DNA from: Segatella copri
GTDB lineage: Bacteria > Bacteroidota > Bacteroidia > Bacteroidales > Bacteroidaceae
Assembly (NCBI RefSeq): GCF_019249655.2
Contig: NZ_CP137557.1
Coordinates: 1,671,001-1,735,000 of the forward strand
DNA: 64,000 nucleotides
Direction of reading: 5' to 3'
Shown: positions 1 to 8,169 of the stretch, in pieces
How positions within the stretch are numbered: position 1 is the stretch's first letter
How the letters are laid out: every line of letters starts with the position of its first letter
Notes under the pieces: generated by a model
Seen by the model: the letters and a program-made list of their open reading frames with translations, nothing else
Told to the model about the DNA's origin: nothing
Database searches by the model: none
Position numbers and translations under genes: made by a program

Positions 1-396
1 TCCAATGGCATCGGCATCCAGCTGAGAGTGCCTGTCTTCGATGGCTTCGAGAAGCGTTCCAAGATAAGACGTGCCAAGATGGAGGAGGAGAATGCCCGCA
101 TCGGATACGAGGATGCCTTGAAAGGCATGCAGGCAAACTATATGAACGCCGTGAGCGAGGTGAACAACAGTCAGCGCAACTACAAGAAGCAGTTTGACAA
201 CTACACTCTGGCGCAGGATGTATATAGTGTAACAGCCGACCAGTATAAAGAAGGTGTAGGAACGATGACCGCCGTTCTCCAGGATGAGATGCGCATGAGC
301 GAAGCCATGAACAACTATCTCACCGCCTACTATAAATATAAGGTGGCGAATCTCTCGCTCCTGAAACTCACCGGACAGTTGGACCAGGTAAAATAG
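1..396 (+). CDS. TolC-family outer membrane efflux protein, C-terminal fragment
   Basis: The reading frame is open from the first base, so the gene begins outside the window and only about 131 C-terminal residues are seen. They form a long amphipathic helical stretch ending in short hydrophobic turns, as in the last helical hairpin of TolC/OprM outer-membrane channels. The GTG at 28 is an internal codon, not the start. An HlyD/EmrA-type adaptor follows 45 bases downstream and then an MFS pump, which is the usual tripartite drug-efflux order. By family knowledge the protein would be the trimeric outer-membrane exit duct. TolC-family assignment rests on the helical pattern and on context; no signature motif lies in this part. 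Confidence 0.8.
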   Translation, partial: SNGIGIQLRVPVFDGFEKRSKIRRAKMEEENARIGYEDALKGMQANYMNAVSEVNNSQRNYKKQFDNYTLAQDVYSVTADQYKEGVGTMTAVLQDEMRMSEAMNNYLTAYYKYKVANLSLLKLTGQLDQVK

Positions 397-441
397 CAAA
401 GTAATCATGTAATAATAAGAACAATCAATCAGAATATAACA

Positions 442-1542
442 ATGGAACAGAACGAAAACAACAAGATAGAAACTTCTCACGAGGAAATGCAGAAGAAACT
501 GAAGAAGCAGCGCATCCGCCAGATCATCGCCAGCCTCATCGGCGTAGCCATTCTCACCTTCGGACTCTGGAAGATAGTCTGCCTTTTCCTGGATTATAAT
601 GCCAACGAAACCAGCAACGATGCCCAGGTAGAGCAGTATATCTCTCCTGTCAATCTCCGTGCATCGGGCTATATCGCCAAGGTTTGCTTCAAGGAACACG
701 AGGAGGTGCACAAGGGTGATACGCTCCTGGTTCTCGACGACCGTGAGTATCGCATCCGACTGATGGAGGCTGAGGCGGCACTGAAGGATGCCAAGGCTGG
801 AGCCAACGTCATTGATGCTACCCAGCAGACCACCCAGACATCGGCTACCGTCTATTCGGCATCCATCGATGAGATAGAGGTGCGCCTTGCCAAACTCGCC
901 AAGGACTGCGAGCGCTATCGCAACCTGGTAGAGAAGAAAGCGGCTACTCCTATCCAGCTGGAACAGCTCGAAGTGGAATATGCGGCTACCAAGAAGAAAC
1001 TGGAATCAGTAAAGCGACAGCAGGCTGCTGCCTATAAGGGTGTGAACGAGGTGGTTACCCGCAAGCAGAATGTGGCTGCTGCCATCGAGCGTGCTGAGGC
1101 TGCGGTGGAGATGGCGAAGCTGAACCTCTCTTATTGTGTGGTGGTAGCACCATGCGATGGTAAGTTGGGCCGCCGCTCTATCGAAGAGGGACAGATGGTG
1201 AACGCAGGTACTACCATCACCTATATCCTTCCTAATGCCCAGAAATGGGTCATCGCCAACTATAAGGAAACCCAGGTAGAAAATCTCTATGTGGGTCAGA
1301 AGGTACGCATGACGGTGGATGCCATCAGCAACAAGGAGTTTGAGGGCACCGTTACCGCTATCTCCGGAGCAACCGGTTCCAAGTATTCTCTTGTTCCTAC
1401 CGATAATTCGGCAGGTAACTTCGTGAAGATTCAGCAGCGTGTGCCTGTAAGAATCGACTTCACTAACCTCAGCAAGGAAGACAATGCCCGCCTGGCAGCA
1501 GGTATGATGGTGGTAGTGAAGGCGGAGAGAAATAAAAAGTAG
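442..1542 (+). CDS. HlyD/EmrA-family periplasmic adaptor of an efflux pump
   Basis: 366 residues. A short charged cytoplasmic N-terminus precedes one membrane anchor (about residues 26-50). Then come the first half of a biotinyl-lipoyl-like domain (residues 70-100, with SGYIAKV and GDTLLVLDD), a long alpha-helical coiled-coil hairpin (about 105-225), the second lipoyl half (VVAPCDGKLGRR followed by EEGQMVNAGT), and a C-terminal beta-barrel region. This is the order of EmrA/HlyD membrane-fusion proteins, which bridge an inner-membrane pump and a TolC channel. It lies between the TolC-like gene and the MFS pump gene (22-base gap), so the three probably form one operon and one complex. The substrate cannot be told from sequence. 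Confidence 0.93.
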   Translation: MEQNENNKIETSHEEMQKKLKKQRIRQIIASLIGVAILTFGLWKIVCLFLDYNANETSNDAQVEQYISPVNLRASGYIAKVCFKEHEEVHKGDTLLVLDDREYRIRLMEAEAALKDAKAGANVIDATQQTTQTSATVYSASIDEIEVRLAKLAKDCERYRNLVEKKAATPIQLEQLEVEYAATKKKLESVKRQQAAAYKGVNEVVTRKQNVAAAIERAEAAVEMAKLNLSYCVVVAPCDGKLGRRSIEEGQMVNAGTTITYILPNAQKWVIANYKETQVENLYVGQKVRMTVDAISNKEFEGTVTAISGATGSKYSLVPTDNSAGNFVKIQQRVPVRIDFTNLSKEDNARLAAGMMVVVKAERNKK

Positions 1543-1564
1543 ATAGAAGGAAATGAAGTAATAT

Positions 1565-3259
1565 ATGGAAGAAGAATATAAGAATTATCCGTTCTATGAC
1601 TGGGTGCCGAAACCGCTGGGCATCATCTTCATGATCATCCTCTTCGTGCCGATGATTACGATGAGTGGTGTCTATTCCGCCAACAGCGGCGAGATGATGA
1701 GCGGACTGGGCATCCAGTCGGAATACATCGCCTTTGCGGGCTTCTGCACGTCGATAGGAATGGCGGCTTTTTCGCCGTTCTTCTACGAACTGGTGTGCAT
1801 CCGAAGAGAGAAGATGATGTGTATCGTGGGATTCTCCATTCTCTTTTTGCTCAGTTTCGTCTGCGCCCAGACCGATTCGCTGTTCATCCTAGGCTTGTGC
1901 AGTCTGCTGATGGGCTTTGTTCGCCAGACGCTTCTGATGGCGCATCTCTTTGTATTGATTCGATATGGCTTCGGCATTGAGGCAACGAAGAATATCACGC
2001 CGGGTTGCGAGCCTACCACCGAGGAGGCTTGGGATGCGGTGGATTCAGAAAAAATGGTGTCCCAGCCGGTCATCTATCTTTTCTTCATGATTATCGGACA
2101 GTTGGGCACCTGGCTCACGGCTTGGCTTGCCTATGCTTACGAGTGGCAGTATGTGTATCATTTCATGATGGCATTCATGCTGGCGGGCATCATCATCGTG
2201 TTCTTCACCATGCCTTACCATAAGTATCCGATGCCGAAGTTCCCGATTACGATGTCGAAGTTTGGCAATGTCACGGTGTTCAGCATCATGCTCTGCTCGT
2301 TTGCCTATGTGATGGTGTTCGGCAAGACGCTGGACTGGTTTGATGATCCTACCATCCGTTATTCTACGGTGGTCTGTCTCATCTTCACCGCCCTGTTTAT
2401 CTATCTGGAGAAGACCCGCCGCTCACCTTATTTTATCATGGAGGTGTTCCAGCTCAGGGTCATCAATTATGGCATCATGCTGTTCTTCCTCCTGATGGTC
2501 TGCAACTCCAGCGCCATGTTCGTGAATGTGTTCACCAATGTGGGAATGAAGATAGACAACTGGCAGAATGCCACCCTGGGCAACTGGGTGATGGTGGGAT
2601 ATACCGTGGGCTTGATTTTCGCAGTCATCGCCAGAGCCAAGAATGTTCATCTGAAGTGGATGTACTGTCTGGGTTTCCTCTTTATCGGAGGCTACGCCCT
2701 CTTTATGTATTTCGAGGTGCAGAACGACGGCATGTATGAGCGCATGAAATGGCCTATCATCATCCGTTCCACGGGAATGATGCTGCTCTATTCGCTCATC
2801 TCCACGATAGCCAATCAGCGCATGCCTTACCGCTTCATGTCCACCTGGGTCTGCATCATGCTCACCGTGCGTATGGTCATCGCCCCTTGCATCGGTTCGG
2901 CGCTCTACACCAATGTGTTTCAGCATCGCCAGCAGTATTACGTCACCCGCTTTGCGCAGGATTACGACCGTACCAGCTTGGAGACGGCAAAGACCTATGA
3001 CCAGACGGTAAGAGGCATGCAGTATCAGGGCAAGACGGAGACCGAGGCGCAGAACATGGCTGCCATGAGTGTGAAGGGAAAGGTACAGGTACAAGCCACC
3101 CTGGTATCTATCAAGGAGATGGCAGGCTGGACCTTTTATGGCTGTCTGGTATGTGCCGGACTGATGCTCGTGATACCTTGGCGCAAGCGCAACATCAAGG
3201 AGCTTACCCGCGAGTATCTGCTGAAGAATGTGAATGAGAAAAACTTGGGAAGGAGGTAG
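1565..3259 (+). CDS. MFS transporter, DHA2/EmrB-like inner membrane pump
   Basis: 564 residues with about 14 hydrophobic segments, matching the size and topology of DHA2-type drug:H+ antiporters. The first segment (GIIFMIILFVPMITMSG) follows a short soluble N-terminus. The last segment ends near residue 540 and a basic tail follows. The sequence is divergent: the typical motif C of DHA2 pumps is not obvious, and a polar stretch of about 70 residues (about 455-520) precedes the last helix. The gene sits directly behind the EmrA-type adaptor gene, which supports a role as the pump of a tripartite exporter. The AraC-type regulator gene on the same strand 90 bases downstream is a plausible controller. 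Confidence 0.85.
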   Translation: MEEEYKNYPFYDWVPKPLGIIFMIILFVPMITMSGVYSANSGEMMSGLGIQSEYIAFAGFCTSIGMAAFSPFFYELVCIRREKMMCIVGFSILFLLSFVCAQTDSLFILGLCSLLMGFVRQTLLMAHLFVLIRYGFGIEATKNITPGCEPTTEEAWDAVDSEKMVSQPVIYLFFMIIGQLGTWLTAWLAYAYEWQYVYHFMMAFMLAGIIIVFFTMPYHKYPMPKFPITMSKFGNVTVFSIMLCSFAYVMVFGKTLDWFDDPTIRYSTVVCLIFTALFIYLEKTRRSPYFIMEVFQLRVINYGIMLFFLLMVCNSSAMFVNVFTNVGMKIDNWQNATLGNWVMVGYTVGLIFAVIARAKNVHLKWMYCLGFLFIGGYALFMYFEVQNDGMYERMKWPIIIRSTGMMLLYSLISTIANQRMPYRFMSTWVCIMLTVRMVIAPCIGSALYTNVFQHRQQYYVTRFAQDYDRTSLETAKTYDQTVRGMQYQGKTETEAQNMAAMSVKGKVQVQATLVSIKEMAGWTFYGCLVCAGLMLVIPWRKRNIKELTREYLLKNVNEKNLGRR

Positions 3260-3319
3260 GATTCTGCTAAAATATCATAAATAATCAAGGCAATTATCAG
3301 AGGAAATTGATATTTTTGT

Positions 3320-3327
3320 TATCTTCG
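3320..3327 (+). promoter_or_regulatory. Weak Bacteroidota -7 box upstream of the AraC-type gene
   Basis: TATCTTCG differs by one base from TAnnTTTG. No clear -33 box lies 19-21 bases upstream. Its position argues that the AraC gene starts at 3349 rather than at the upstream in-frame TTG at 3307. Confidence 0.35.
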
Positions 3328-3348
3328 CAGTTCAAGCAATTTGAAAAA

Positions 3349-4176
3349 ATGGAGATAACAGATAATATTATAATATGTGAGGCAAGAGAATTTCCTCATT
3401 TTCTGATGCAGCCTTTCTATTCTGATTATGTCGGAATAGTAGTTTGTCATCAAGGGATGTTCCGTTTCCAGGTAAACGGGGCATCCTTTGCTGCGTCTAT
3501 GGGAGAGACTATTTTCCTTTCTCCTGAAATTCTTTTTCATGTTCAGGAAACCTCTTCCGATTTCCGCTTTACCTTACTTTTCTATCGTGTGGAGCAGATT
3601 CGTCACATGTTGGGCAATACGGTGATGAGCATGCGTCTTTATTCCACGCTTTATCCCAAGGCGTGCACCGTGGCGCAGACGGGTTACGAGGAGATGCTGA
3701 CGTCTTATGCCCGGATGCTTTTTGTCTTGGATCAGAAGGAGAAGAAGGATACGTATAGTGATCATGAGCAGAAGTTGCTTCTCATGGCGGTGACCTATCG
3801 TCTTTGCAGCATATTCTCTGCCTCGCTCACCACGCCGAGGAAGGAGATGGATCGCAAGATAGAGACGTTTGAGGAGTTGGTGAAGCTGATAGATGCGAAT
3901 TTCATGCGAGAGCGTGGTGTGGCGTTTTATGCCGACCAGCTTTGTCTCACCCCGAAGTATCTTTCGGTGATAGTGAAGTCGGTGTGTGGCAAGACGGTTC
4001 AGCAGTTGATTTTCAAGGCGATCATCCGTCGCAGCATTTATCTGATGAAGAATACGAACATGACGATTCAGCAGATAGCCTGCGAGTTAAGTTTTCCTAA
4101 TGCCTCATCCTTCGGCACCTTCTTCAAGAAGCATACCGGTTTATCGCCAAAGAATTACCGCATGGGGGCGGAGTAG
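3349..4176 (+). CDS. AraC-family transcriptional regulator
   Basis: 275 residues from the ATG at 3349. An in-frame TTG at 3307 is less likely because a promoter-like box lies between them. The N-terminal ~150 residues form a cupin-like sensing half. The C-terminal ~100 residues carry the two helix-turn-helices of the AraC/XylS family: first helix pair around FYADQLCLTPKYLSVIVK, second around TIQQIACELSFPNASSF, ending in the typical GLSPKNYR. It lies on the same strand as the efflux operon 90 bases upstream and is likely its regulator, which is inference from position. The ligand is unknown. A shadow of a degraded ATPase gene on the other strand overlaps its 3' end. Confidence 0.9.
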   Translation: MEITDNIIICEAREFPHFLMQPFYSDYVGIVVCHQGMFRFQVNGASFAASMGETIFLSPEILFHVQETSSDFRFTLLFYRVEQIRHMLGNTVMSMRLYSTLYPKACTVAQTGYEEMLTSYARMLFVLDQKEKKDTYSDHEQKLLLMAVTYRLCSIFSASLTTPRKEMDRKIETFEELVKLIDANFMRERGVAFYADQLCLTPKYLSVIVKSVCGKTVQQLIFKAIIRRSIYLMKNTNMTIQQIACELSFPNASSFGTFFKKHTGLSPKNYRMGAE

Positions 4177-4189
4177 GTTCGAATAATCT

Positions 4190-4390
4190 TCGTATTCTCT
4201 GTTTCAATGAACTGATGGTCAAAGTCCTCAACCACATCCCGAAGAAGCGGTCGTATATGATATAGCTGCCATTGTACTTGTAGATGAATTCCCTATTGAT
4301 CAGGGTCTTGAGAGCAAGACTCACGCTGCTGGCAGCAGGCAAGTTGTGGCGGCTTTTTATGTAACTATCGCCACTTCTTTCCTTAATATT
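4190..4390 (-). pseudogene. C-terminal remnant of an AAA ATPase (archaeal-ATPase/DUF234-like)
   Basis: On the minus strand the frame reads RSGDSYIKSRHNLPAASS, then SVSLALKTLINREFIY, then YIIYDRFFGMWLRTL. This is the winged-helix end of the large family of Bacteroidota ATP-binding proteins, whose last part reads roughly LPSxSSVxxALxxLxxKxLI...YxVYDRFFxxWLR. The N-terminal ATPase part is missing: upstream sequence is the end of the MFS gene. Downstream the frame runs on into the AraC gene's antisense strand without homology. It has no plausible start codon. I read it as a decayed leftover; a small functional peptide is unlikely. Confidence 0.65.
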
Positions 4391-4392
4391 TT

Positions 4393-5649
4393 TTAAAACT
4401 TAAACTTTGCGTTTTCATCAGTTTCTTCAACGTTTCTCTTCTGGGTATTCGGCAAGAATCCTGCTATGATGCCGAGCAATGGCAGGAAGGCACTCACCTG
4501 GAAGATAAACTCAATACTGGTCTTGTCGGCTAACCAGCCGAAGAACGCTGAGCCAAGTCCTCCCAGTCCAAACATCAATCCGAAGAAAATGCCTGCTATC
4601 AATCCCACTTTATCTGGCATCAGGTCGGTGGCATATACCACGATGGAAGAGAATGCCGAGGCGATGATCAAGCCAGAAAGGAAGGTACAGATGATGGTCC
4701 ACGTGAAGTTCACAAAAGGCATGGCGATGGCAAAGGGTGCTGCTCCCAGAATGGAGAACCAGATGACATACTTTCTGCCAAACTTGTCACCCAGCATTCC
4801 TCCTGCCACCGTACCTATGGCAAAGGCGGCAAGGAATACGAAGAGGCACAGCTGCGAGGTCTGTACCGATACGCCGAACTTATCCATCAGGAAGAAGGTG
4901 AAGTAACTCGTAATGCATGCCGTATAGAAATACTTGGAGAACACGAGCATGATGAGGATGAACAGAGCCCAATACTTCACCCTTTTAGAGATATGGGTAT
5001 TAAGAAGGGGCTGTTTCTGGGGATGGTTCACCACGTAAGCCAGTCGTGCCTTATACCAGACTCCCAATCTTACCATGATGATAGCGGCAAGCAGCGCTGC
5101 AAGGGCAAACCAGGAGATGGCATGCTGACCGAAAGGCAGGATGATGATGGCAGCCAGCAATGGTCCTATTGCAGAACCTCCATTGCCACCCACCTGGAAG
5201 ATGGATTGTGCCAGACTCTTCTTGCCTCCCGATGCCATCTGGGCCACTCTCGATGCTGTGGGATGAAACACTGAAGAACCCAGGCCGACAACGCTCACCG
5301 CCAGGAGAATCAGAAAGTAATTCTCGGCGAAAGCCAGCAGGAGCAGCCCCACCAACGTGAAGCACATGCCGATGGAGAGGGCATAGGGACGGGGATGCTT
5401 ATCGGCATAAAGTCCTGTGAAAGGTTGCAGGATGGAAGATGTCATCTGGAAGACCAGTGTGATGATACCTATCTGTGCAAACGAGAAGTCGAACTTATCC
5501 TTCACGATCGGATAGATGGAAGGGATAATCGACTGAATCATATCGTTCAGGAAATGGGAAATGCTACAGATGATGAGCATGGAATACACCGTACCCTCTA
5601 CCATCGTAGGATTTCCCTTGATTTTACTGCCTATTGACTTGATGTTCAT
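4393..5649 (-). CDS. MFS exporter of the fosmidomycin-resistance (Fsr) family
   Basis: 418 residues and 12 predicted membrane segments. The N-terminal half is close to the Fsr family: HFLNDMIQSIIPSIYP at the first helix, GIITLVFQMTSSILQPFTG, YADKHPRPYALSIGM (loop 2-3) and SSVFHPTASRVAQMASGG with FQVGGNGGSAIGPLLAA, all typical of Fsr. By family knowledge it exports fosmidomycin-like or other small compounds using the proton gradient; the natural substrate here is unknown. It has its own promoter (boxes at 5776-5806) facing away from yaaA, and a leader of about 120 bases. The family call is firm, the substrate is not. Confidence 0.88.
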   Translation of the reverse strand: MNIKSIGSKIKGNPTMVEGTVYSMLIICSISHFLNDMIQSIIPSIYPIVKDKFDFSFAQIGIITLVFQMTSSILQPFTGLYADKHPRPYALSIGMCFTLVGLLLLAFAENYFLILLAVSVVGLGSSVFHPTASRVAQMASGGKKSLAQSIFQVGGNGGSAIGPLLAAIIILPFGQHAISWFALAALLAAIIMVRLGVWYKARLAYVVNHPQKQPLLNTHISKRVKYWALFILIMLVFSKYFYTACITSYFTFFLMDKFGVSVQTSQLCLFVFLAAFAIGTVAGGMLGDKFGRKYVIWFSILGAAPFAIAMPFVNFTWTIICTFLSGLIIASAFSSIVVYATDLMPDKVGLIAGIFFGLMFGLGGLGSAFFGWLADKTSIEFIFQVSAFLPLLGIIAGFLPNTQKRNVEETDENAKFKF

Positions 5650-5775
5650 TTCTTTTATTTTTTGTCTTTTTTATTTTCTTATTTGAAGATCAATATTTTA
5701 TGTTGTACTAAACGGTCTGACGAATCTCATATTTAACCTCCATGCCAAGTAGTGCATTATATTGTTCTTTTCCTG

Positions 5776-5806
5776 CAAAGGTAATAAATATTTCTAGATT
5801 ACGCAA
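5776..5806 (-). promoter_or_regulatory. Promoter of the Fsr-type exporter gene
   Basis: On the minus strand TTG (5804-5806), 20 bases, then TACCTTTG (5776-5783): a near-perfect Bacteroidota sigma-ABfr promoter. The predicted start of transcription is near 5769, which gives a ~120-base leader. Confidence 0.75.
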
Positions 5807-5870
5807 GAAAAGGTGTAATATAATGTTCTTTTTTTTAAAAATTATAAGTTCATGGGATTTTTCTTGGATA

Positions 5871-5904
5871 TTTGCCATTGAATATTGTTTTTTTCTTAAC
5901 TTTG
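5871..5904 (+). promoter_or_regulatory. Promoter of yaaA
   Basis: TTTG (5871-5874), 22 bases, TAACTTTG (5897-5904), 33 bases before the yaaA start codon. This region between Fsr and yaaA (5650-5937) holds the two divergent promoters and no other gene that I can see. Confidence 0.7.
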
Positions 5905-5937
5905 TATTGATGTTCAAAAAATAAAAGATAGATTATT

Positions 5938-6690
5938 ATGCAGATATTATTGGCAAATGCAAAAATCATGTTTGATAAGGCAGACAGAAAGCCTGTCTCC
6001 GTGCCACTCTTCCAATCAGTTGCCAATGTCTTGGCCGAAGAAATGGCAAGGATGAATGTAGAGGAATTGGCTAGGCAACTGGATTGCAGCAGCAAGATTG
6101 CAACTGAAAACTGGAAACGCTATTATAATTTTATGGCAGCAGAAAAGATGCCTGCCATCCTGGCTTACAATGGTCAGGCCTATAAACATTTGCGTGCCAG
6201 CTCTTTAAGTGACGACTCATTAGAGTATGCCCAGAAGCATCTCTGGATTACCTGTTTTCTCTATGGTTTACTTCGACCAATGGATGGTATCGTACCTTAT
6301 CGTATGGAGTATTGCGTATCGCTTGAAGCCACAAACGACAAGCCTGTCAATCAGTTCTGGAAAGACAAACTGACGGATGTTCTCATCGATAGTGTGAAAG
6401 CTGATGATGGCATTCTCATCCATCTCTCAACAGAGGAATATGAACATCTGTTTGATTGGAAGAGAGTATGTAAGGAGATAAAGGTCATTCAGCCACTCTT
6501 TTATGTCCGCCAGAAAGATGGCAGATTGAAGATGCAGGCTGTATGGGCTAAATCTTGCCGTGGAGCCATGGTGAGATATATCCTGAATAATCAGCTTCTT
6601 ACTCCAGAGGAACTGGCAGGCTTCAGTTACGAAGGTTTTGAATATGCGCCAGAATTAGGAGAAGCTGCTTTTCCTCATTTCGTTCGTTGA
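5938..6690 (+). CDS. yaaA: Peroxide stress protein YaaA (DUF328/UPF0246)
   Basis: 250 residues, the usual length of the YaaA family. Recognisable parts are the ILAYNGQAYKHLRASSL block, the WITCFLYGLLRPMDGIVPYR block and the C-terminal KSCRGAMVRYIL plus GFEYAPELG. In E. coli YaaA limits free intracellular iron and so DNA damage during hydrogen peroxide stress; the structure has a helix-hairpin-helix-like DNA-binding element. Here the gene stands alone with its own promoter, divergent from the Fsr exporter. The annotated N-terminus (QILLANAKIMF) replaces the usual MIILLSPAK-type start, a small difference. A role in peroxide defence is inferred from the family. Confidence 0.92.
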   Translation: MQILLANAKIMFDKADRKPVSVPLFQSVANVLAEEMARMNVEELARQLDCSSKIATENWKRYYNFMAAEKMPAILAYNGQAYKHLRASSLSDDSLEYAQKHLWITCFLYGLLRPMDGIVPYRMEYCVSLEATNDKPVNQFWKDKLTDVLIDSVKADDGILIHLSTEEYEHLFDWKRVCKEIKVIQPLFYVRQKDGRLKMQAVWAKSCRGAMVRYILNNQLLTPEELAGFSYEGFEYAPELGEAAFPHFVR

Positions 6691-6793
6691 ATAGAACAAA
6701 ATAGTACAAATAATTTCGACATCTTTAAGTTATAGCGGTATAACGCCATGGCTTTCTTCGTGTCATTGTTCATTGCTTCAAGGTATCGGTTCT

Positions 6794-6835
6794 TATTTCT
6801 TTGTGAATATTGAAAATATGGAAGAAAATGGTAAT
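6794..6835 (+). repeat. 42-bp direct repeat, left copy
   Basis: Identical over 42 bases to 8071-8112 (both start TATTTCTTTGTGAATATTG). The two copies bracket the toxin-antitoxin pair and the palindrome-rich DNA. Confidence 0.85.
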
Positions 6836-6901
6836 GTGTTAATAATCGCACTTATCAGTGTTAAAAACCAAAGATTCACTCCGGTTCTCATTATTTTTTA
6901 T

Positions 6902-6909
6902 TATCTTTG
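6902..6909 (+). promoter_or_regulatory. -7 box for the toxin-antitoxin operon
   Basis: TATCTTTG, 29 bases before the antitoxin ATG. No clear -33 box is seen, which is common where a regulator or autorepressor acts. Confidence 0.55.
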
Positions 6910-6938
6910 CCCCAAAATAACAATTTAAAACAAAGAAT

Positions 6939-7217
6939 ATGAGCACATCAACATTACGTGTATCTACTTCATTTAGGTTACCAGCAGAGCTTCTTGAGGA
7001 GCTCAAGGAGTGTGCTAAGGCTACCAATCGTAGCCTTAACAATTATGTAGAATCCATTCTTATGGATTTTATGAGTAAGAACAAGACCATGGATGAAAAT
7101 GTGATTACTCCCGATTTGCAAGCTAAGCTTGACAAGGCGAGAGAAGAACATAAAAACGGAGAAACTCTGTGCTTTGACACAGCACAAGATGCAATCGCAT
7201 GGATGGAAGCTTTATGA
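6939..7217 (+). CDS. Antitoxin of a RelB/YoeB-type toxin-antitoxin pair
   Basis: 92 residues. The N-terminal ~45 residues (LRVSTSFRLPAELLEELK, then NRSLNNYVESILMDFM) look like a ribbon-helix-helix DNA-binding module. The C-terminal half is acidic and ends in a segment (LCFDTAQDAIAWMEAL) of the kind that wraps around a toxin. The stop codon overlaps the start codon of the next gene in ATGA (7214-7217), the tight coupling typical of antitoxin-toxin operons. By family knowledge it neutralises the toxin and represses its own promoter (-7 box at 6902-6909). The exact antitoxin subfamily is uncertain. Confidence 0.82.
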   Translation: MSTSTLRVSTSFRLPAELLEELKECAKATNRSLNNYVESILMDFMSKNKTMDENVITPDLQAKLDKAREEHKNGETLCFDTAQDAIAWMEAL

Positions 7218-7489
7218 TATATCGAATAGAATTCTCTAAGGATGCACAGAAGGTCATTAAGAAATGGAAGAAATCAAATCTACCTCTATTCAAAAAACTA
7301 GAGAAGTTGATTCCAGAACTTTCTGAGCACCCTAGAACAGGTAAAGGACATCCGGAACCTTTGAAAGGTGGAAACGACATCACGTATTCTAGACATATTA
7401 CTGCCCAGGACAGGATTATCTATGACATACTTGATGAAGAAATTCTAGTGTCCATTATTGAGCTAGAAGGACATTACAATGACAAATAA
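7214..7489 (+). CDS. Toxin of the YoeB/Txe (RelE superfamily) type
   Basis: 91 residues starting at the ATG that overlaps the antitoxin stop; an in-frame ATG at 7199 lies inside the antitoxin gene and is less likely. The end of the protein carries the YoeB signature: GKGHPEPLKGG, ITYSRHITAQDRIIYDI and a final ELEGHYND. In YoeB the Glu, Arg and terminal His-Tyr form the ribonuclease site, and the equivalent residues (PEPLKG Glu, SRH and DRI Arg, GHY) are present. Such toxins cut mRNA at the ribosomal A site and stop translation. The pair therefore appears intact and probably active, which is inference. Confidence 0.88.
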   Translation: MIYRIEFSKDAQKVIKKWKKSNLPLFKKLEKLIPELSEHPRTGKGHPEPLKGGNDITYSRHITAQDRIIYDILDEEILVSIIELEGHYNDK

Positions 7490-7618
7490 TCGAGTCCATA
7501 TATCAATGGAATCGGTAGCTTATAGAATGTATTCTGCCCGCTGCCCCGCTAGGCGTCCCGGCGGAATTTATGTTATACAAAAAGTTCTATCAACTTTATA
7601 GCCAAAAGATTAAAAAAT

Positions 7619-7715
7619 GCAGCAACTTGCTGCAAATTCTGAATCTTCTATACATGAAGAATTTTTATTGCATGTACCTACCATATAAAGAGTAATTAGT
7701 CAGCAAGTTGCTGAC
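7619..7715. repeat. Two short palindromes with a CAA-TTG core
   Basis: 7619-7633 is a 7-bp-arm palindrome (GCAGCAACTTGCTGC). 7699-7715 is an 8-bp-arm palindrome (GTCAGCAAGTTGCTGAC) that extends to about 12-bp arms with one mismatch. They share the core seen in the next two hairpins. Confidence 0.7.
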
Positions 7716-7759
7716 CAATTAGAGAAGAAAGATTTTTCACCTTGACATGGGGCAAAAAA

Positions 7760-7808
7760 TGTCTCTTTGAAATTACTCCCCAAGTTGGGGAGCAATTTCA
7801 AAGAGACA
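7760..7808. repeat. Hairpin with 23-bp arms and a 3-base loop
   Basis: Left arm 7760-7782, loop AGT, right arm 7786-7808; one mismatch in 23 pairs. No T-run follows on either side, so it is not a classical terminator. Confidence 0.85.
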
Positions 7809-7822
7809 TATAGACATATAAT

Positions 7823-7903
7823 ATGAAACGCTTTGCATCTGAAAATCCTGACTTTCCAATTCTGCAAGTGCCACTTGCAGAATTAGAGAATGAAGGTAAT
7901 TGG
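7823..7903 (+). pseudogene. Fragment of a DUF1016/YhcG-type nuclease gene
   Basis: The frame starts MKRFASENPDFPILQVPL and continues AELENEG. It is nearly identical to residues 92-127 of the DUF1016 gene at 13663-14802 (with the second repeat unit deleted). The palindrome at 7858-7884 (12-bp arms, 3-base loop) lies inside it and encodes ILQVPLAEL, just as in the intact gene. After about 25 codons homology stops and the frame runs into unrelated sequence, so this is a duplicated scrap and not a gene. Confidence 0.75.
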
Positions 7904-8070
7904 GTGAAGAAAGAGATAAAAATCTCTCTAAAAATTTGCTGGTTTCGAAAAATCTTCGTACCTTTGTACCCGCTAGTACCCGCCAAGCCTCTCAACGATG
8001 CTCAAATGTGCGGGTCGTTTTATTTTTATACATTTCCCTTGCTGAGATTCTCGTATTTTCAAACGATTCA

Positions 8071-8112
8071 TATTTCTTTGTGAATATTGAAAATATGGAA
8101 GAAAATGGTAAT
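8071..8112 (+). repeat. 42-bp direct repeat, right copy
   Basis: Exact match to 6794-6835, 1,277 bases apart. Similar AT-rich sequence follows both copies for a further ten or so bases with mismatches. Confidence 0.85.
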
Positions 8113-8169
8113 ATATTAATAGCCAAAGGATTATGGTTTTGCTAGTTAATAGCGCTAAAATAGGAAATC

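Noticed and set aside
7823..8083. 86-codon frame as an intact gene
   Set aside because: Only the first ~25 codons match the DUF1016 protein; the rest is unrelated, so it is a remnant.
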